From Earliella scabrosa (lineage: Eukaryota > Basidiomycota > Agaricomycetes > Polyporales > Polyporaceae): a DNA stretch of 64,000 nucleotides. The position numbers and the translations under genes were made by a program. Shown here in pieces: positions 60,478-64,000 of this stretch (position 1 is the stretch's first letter; each line of letters starts with the position of its first letter). The stretch lies in assembly GCA_022605405.1 (NCBI GenBank), contig JABYQQ010000014.1, positions 806,001 through 870,000 on the forward strand, in the 5' to 3' direction. Under the pieces are notes generated by a model that had not been told where the DNA came from, ran no database searches, and saw only the letters and a program-made list of their open reading frames with translations.

Positions 60478-61636
60478 TCAGTGCAACTCAAAAAAGCGCG
60501 GCAGCGAAGCCCACGTCGTAGCCCAGTATGAGCCAATTTTGGCAATGATAGCGCGACAGCAGTCCGCACAGATTTGGTACCGCACATACTGCGCGCTCAC
60601 CGTCGCAATCACCTGCTGCCACTCCTCCAGCGGCTCTCGAGCGAGCTGGCGGCCGTTCGTCACGAGCAGCGTGAAGACGACGCTCGACCACAGCTGCTGC
60701 GTGCCCACCAAGCAGAAGTGCGGCGGGGTCGTGGGGAGGAGGTCAAACGTGGGGACAGACACCGCGAGCGCCGCATGGTGCGCGCGCAGCCGCTCGATGC
60801 CGACGACGAACCGCTCCATGTCCGCGACGGAGAGCGGGGCGAGGTGGTGGCCGAGCGCGCCCCCGCCGAACTGCCACGTCGTCCGGCTCAGGGCGTAGAA
60901 GAGCGGGAAGAGGAGCGCAGAGTCCGAGTAGCCGCACTCGCGGAGGAGCCCGATCACGCTCGCGGGGTGCACGATCAGGTCTTCCTTGACAGTGACCGGG
61001 GCCGGTGCTCGCGAGGGGCCCGCGGCGGGGCCGGCTGGTGGCACTGGCTGCATGCGGTCGAGATTCGACGGGCCTGCGACTTTTTCGTTCATGGATGGAT
61101 GGGGAACGCGTGCGGCGGCGAGCTCTGCGCGGTGCTGTGCCTCTCGGGCGTCGTGCTGGGAGAGCGTGGCGGGCCACTGGGCGCGGATGCGTGCGACGAT
61201 GTCTTCGCACGGCCGCTCGATGTTGTACTTTGTGGCCATGCGGAGGACGGTGGCGAGGGCGGGGAAGGTCTCGACGGTAAGTTCTTGGACGTCGACGCGG
61301 CTGCGCGGAACGCACGTCTGTGGCGCGTCTCATCGAAGGTGCGGAATCGGGCACTCACAGGCCGTCGTATATCACGTTCAGCAGCGTCTCCAGGTCCTCC
61401 CTCGTCTCCTCCATCGTGATCAGGGTGAGCTCTCGGAAGCGGTCGATGTGCATTCGCTGGAAGAGGTCGCGGAAGACGGACGAGTGCTTGGAGAGAAGCG
61501 ATTTGTGGACGCAGAAGAGGGTCCACCCGGCGCGAAGGATGATGTTCCCATCGTCGAAGTACAAGGTCGGATGGTTCACAAACGGCTTCTCGTCAGCCTC
61601 CTCGGAGAGCCTGGGACGCTTTCGTGGGTCGGCCAT
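60478..61636 (-). CDS. BTB/POZ domain protein
   Basis: Two exons (61636-61359 and 61300-60478) give 366 residues. After a basic N-terminus (MADPRKRPRLSEEADEKPFV) the BTB fold reads LYFDDGNIILRAGWTLFCVH, KSLLSKHSSVFRDLFQRMHI and LTLITMEETREDLETLLNVI, then across the intron YDGLRVDVQELTVETFPALA and VLRMATKYNIERPCEDIVAR. The C-terminal part (ECGYSDSALLFPLFYALSRT, ICADCCRAIIAKIGSYWATT) is the usual alpha-helical extension of basidiomycete BTB proteins, with a P/A-rich linker between. The acceptor that keeps the frame is ccgcgcag. Such proteins are numerous in mushrooms and some are Cullin-3 adaptors; the partner here is unknown. Confidence 0.87.
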
Positions 61637-62695
61637 GCAGAGATGCGCAGAGAGGAGGGGAAGCAGCGAGTGGCGGGCGAGGTGCGGTACTTGGCTAGCT
61701 GGTCAATTCATTTTGCGCGGATTCCATTTTGGCCGCACGGGCCAAAATCCGCACTTTGAAGAGCCGCATTGAGGGTCGACCACGGCGTTGAGCATGTTCA
61801 GAGTCCAAGACAGTCACATTCAAGGCAGACAATGGAACATGGTGCTGATGCTCTCGAAGGAGGTACGAGGTCTGACGATGGCCTGCAGGCTGTACGCTTC
61901 AACCTGTATGGGCGCTCATCACCGGCGCTTGACTTGCCTATTTTGGGCAGGGCTCATATCCGTTCGACTCGAAGCGGCAGTTGACAGGTACATATTGCCC
62001 CGCAACGAGCGGTCTACTGGAGGGCTACTCCTGACAGTGACAGTGGTAGTTTCGGGCACCAAGACTCAAGAGCTCTGATTTTCATTGCCAAGTCACTGCG
62101 TTTGGGGCACGGCTCGCCAGACGGGTGCGAGATACGACTACCACGGGTAGCAGCGAGTAGCCAACGCCCCTTCGAGGCCGTCTCGCAAGAACACTGGCGA
62201 AATGTTGGGGCGTTACGACGCCAGACCTAGCGTGGGGGTGTGCGAGATGAGAGCACACGGGGCGCAGCGAGATGGTCTCGCCACCGACGCGAGGAGTGAC
62301 TAGACGCCCTCGTCTCGCGCATGGCGACATGGTACGAGACATGTCGCTTAGGGCACTCTAGGCTCACCTCTCGTTCCGTCGAGTCGCATCGTCACACATA
62401 GAGCTGAGATTTTATACAGATAGAATTTGTACTAAACGAATACGTCTGCTGCCAAGGTCATCGGACATCCAGACCACCAGCGCTGAGCGCCCTAGACCCC
62501 TCCGCCGCCATCTGTGGCCAGTGCCCGCCCGACGCCCGACGCCCGCCGTTGCTCGAGCGGGAAAGCGAGGAGAATTGTTCCACTAGCCCAGGTCGTTGCA
62601 CGAAGCCTGGATTAGGCGATAAGGTAAGGAATATAAGTCTGCAGCAAAATGGATGGAGGAGGGCCATTATTCATACTCGCTCACCATCATCCCTC
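61637..62695. other. Divergent spacer with TCTCGC/GCGAGA-rich tract
   Basis: BTB promoter side, then at about 62100-62345 a tract with many TCTCGC and GCGAGA words in both orientations. No gene seen. Confidence 0.4.
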
Positions 62696-63487
62696 ATGTC
62701 GCGCGAAGAGATGCATGACACCATCCAACCCCCTGGACCCATGACTGTGAGCCTCTTCGCCTTCAGCCCAATGGACTTCACCGACCCTCCAGATCCCTCG
62801 TTGATCTTCAACACCGTCAACTCTACAACCGACATCGAGTCCGAAGCTCAGCTGTTCGACGGTCGGACTGCAATGACAGCTGAATTGTGGGATAAATCCC
62901 AAAATGGTGAGCGTTGGACTAGTGCTCTATTGGTCTGATACTGCATACCGTAGACTGATGCTCTCGTGCCACAGCCACAAGCTTCCATGCAACTGTTCAT
63001 GCCTCAACGGCGGACGATGTACACAGGCCGGTCGATATCAGCGCCCTCTGGCAGGCACTTGCTATGCAGGGGGGACGAGATACGCACCCTACATGATACC
63101 GTGAATCACATGAGCCATCATGCGGATGCTAATACACCGGCTGATGGCGAAGACCACATCGACTCGACATTTCTTGTGAGTACTCCTACTATACTTAATT
63201 CATCAGTGCTTCACCATTTTCTCAATGCTACTCTGGCGCTATATCCACAAGACATGCCGTCAGATGATCGGATGTGATGAGAAGGTTCGACGCACCACCA
63301 GCCGCATTGAAACCGCATACTGGGATCTCGAGCAGGCAGCGTCGGTCGACGGCTGCTCACAACACGTCGCTCCCGATGGCAAGTCGAGTTTCTGGTGCCT
63401 GGATTGGAGTGCTGTCATTACCGAATCAACAAACGTCACTGTGGTCGACGCAGTGGTGGACCAGGTGTACCGCGATCAATCTGCTCG
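62696..63487 (+). CDS. Hypothetical protein, possible three-exon gene
   Basis: Starts MSREEMHDTIQPPGPMTVSL. Donor gtgagc at 62907 and an acceptor near 62981 would join it to SMQLFMPQRRTMYTGRSISA and DTVNHMSHHADANTPADGED, ending at a gtgagt donor near 63177. A third open stretch, MIGCDEKVRRTTSRIETAYW to VVDAVVDQVYRDQS, ends at another gtgagt near 63487. The alignment of donors with open frames suggests a real transcript, but no domain is recognised, and the end, which may lie further on, is not defined. Confidence 0.3.
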
Positions 63488-64000
63488 TGAGTGCACTTCA
63501 AGCTGCAGCCTGTATCTGTTGGGCTCACCGGAGACATCCCTTACCAGGAGCTCAGAAGTGTCGGAGAGAGGAGGGTCGCAGAGAGCATATATACAGCCAG
63601 AGATGTCTAGACAGAAAGCCTCAGAAAGAATCGAGGTGAGAAGCGAAACCTCGCAGAGGTTGACGAGAGCAGGTAGCAAGGACAAGCCGTGGCCAGCGAG
63701 TCGAGGTCGTCGCATGACGCCCAGGGCTGGGCGGACCGGGCTCGCGGGCCCGTGCGCTTGGTAGGGCTAGCCAGTCTCGCGTGTATCTGCGAGACGAGGA
63801 TACTTCATTCATCCTTCTCTCGCCAGGGCTCTAAACGAGTCTATCTCGTCTACACACACGCTAGACGCTACGAACGTATCTAGCCCCCACGCCGAGAACC
63901 CACGTACTTCCCTCGCGCCGTCTCGCAACCCCGCTGCGAGATTGCTGGCTCACGCAGTGAGTGTTCAGTCATCCGTGGGTCATCCGGCTTACACGATTCA
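63488..64000. other. Right-edge sequence, no recognised gene
   Basis: Contains short hairpins built on GTCTCGC/GCGAGAC (about 63777-63803 and 63930-63950), similar in wording to the tract at 62.1-62.35 kb. It may include later exons of the hypothetical gene. Confidence 0.3.

Noticed and set aside
1..64000. tRNA, 5S rRNA or other RNA genes
   Set aside because: I looked for T-loop-like ttcgaatcc/ttcgactc words and 5S-like blocks; none had the matching stem context.
1..64000. A defence-island or prokaryote-like system
   Set aside because: All recognised genes are intron-rich fungal families; the AAA ATPases and kinases belong to known fungal expansions.

Overview
The window is nuclear DNA of a filamentous basidiomycete (Agaricomycetes; Polyporales-like is a guess). 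The evidence is dense short introns (about 50-60 bp, GT..AG) and families typical of mushroom-forming fungi: FunK1 protein kinases, DUF6534 seven-helix-like membrane proteins, DUF7025-AAA ATPases, a ferritin-like Rds1-type secreted protein and a thaumatin-like protein with an S/T-rich tail. Two conserved housekeeping genes, PCNA and a Byr4/Bfa1-like cytokinesis regulator, sit at 45-51.5 kb. No rRNA, tRNA, CRISPR array or intact transposon was recognised.

Layout. 1-17 kb is an accessory region built by duplication: an aldehyde dehydrogenase (ALDH, running off the left edge), a cytochrome P450, a DUF6534 gene, a decayed DUF6534 copy, a second P450, an ALDH pseudogene fragment and a third DUF6534 gene. 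17.5-27 kb holds two DUF7025-AAA ATPases on the minus strand with a thaumatin-like gene between them. 27-30.3 kb is gene-poor. 30.3-41.3 kb holds a UbiA-type prenyltransferase, three isoprenylcysteine-methyltransferase-like (ICMT-like) copies (two intact, one dead and carrying a perfect palindrome) and a fourth DUF6534 gene with a nested hairpin element in an intron. 41.5-44.5 kb is a FunK1 kinase (minus). 45-51.5 kb is the housekeeping block. 52-58 kb is a tandem FunK1 pair. 58-61.6 kb has a ferritin-like secreted protein and a BTB protein, both minus. The last 2.4 kb holds one poorly supported hypothetical gene and a TCTCGC/GCGAGA-rich stretch.

How the genes may work together. P450, ALDH, UbiA and ICMT-like enzymes within 37 kb would suit a lipid or terpenoid tailoring route, but they are separated by kilobases and mixed with decaying paralogues, so a biosynthetic cluster is only a hypothesis. 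The most distinctive observations are a PCNA with an extra charged segment of about 108 residues, a 7-nt microexon in the ALDH, a large nested palindrome inside a DUF6534 intron, and a perfect 28-bp-arm palindrome in the dead ICMT copy whose right half is the gene's own coding sequence.
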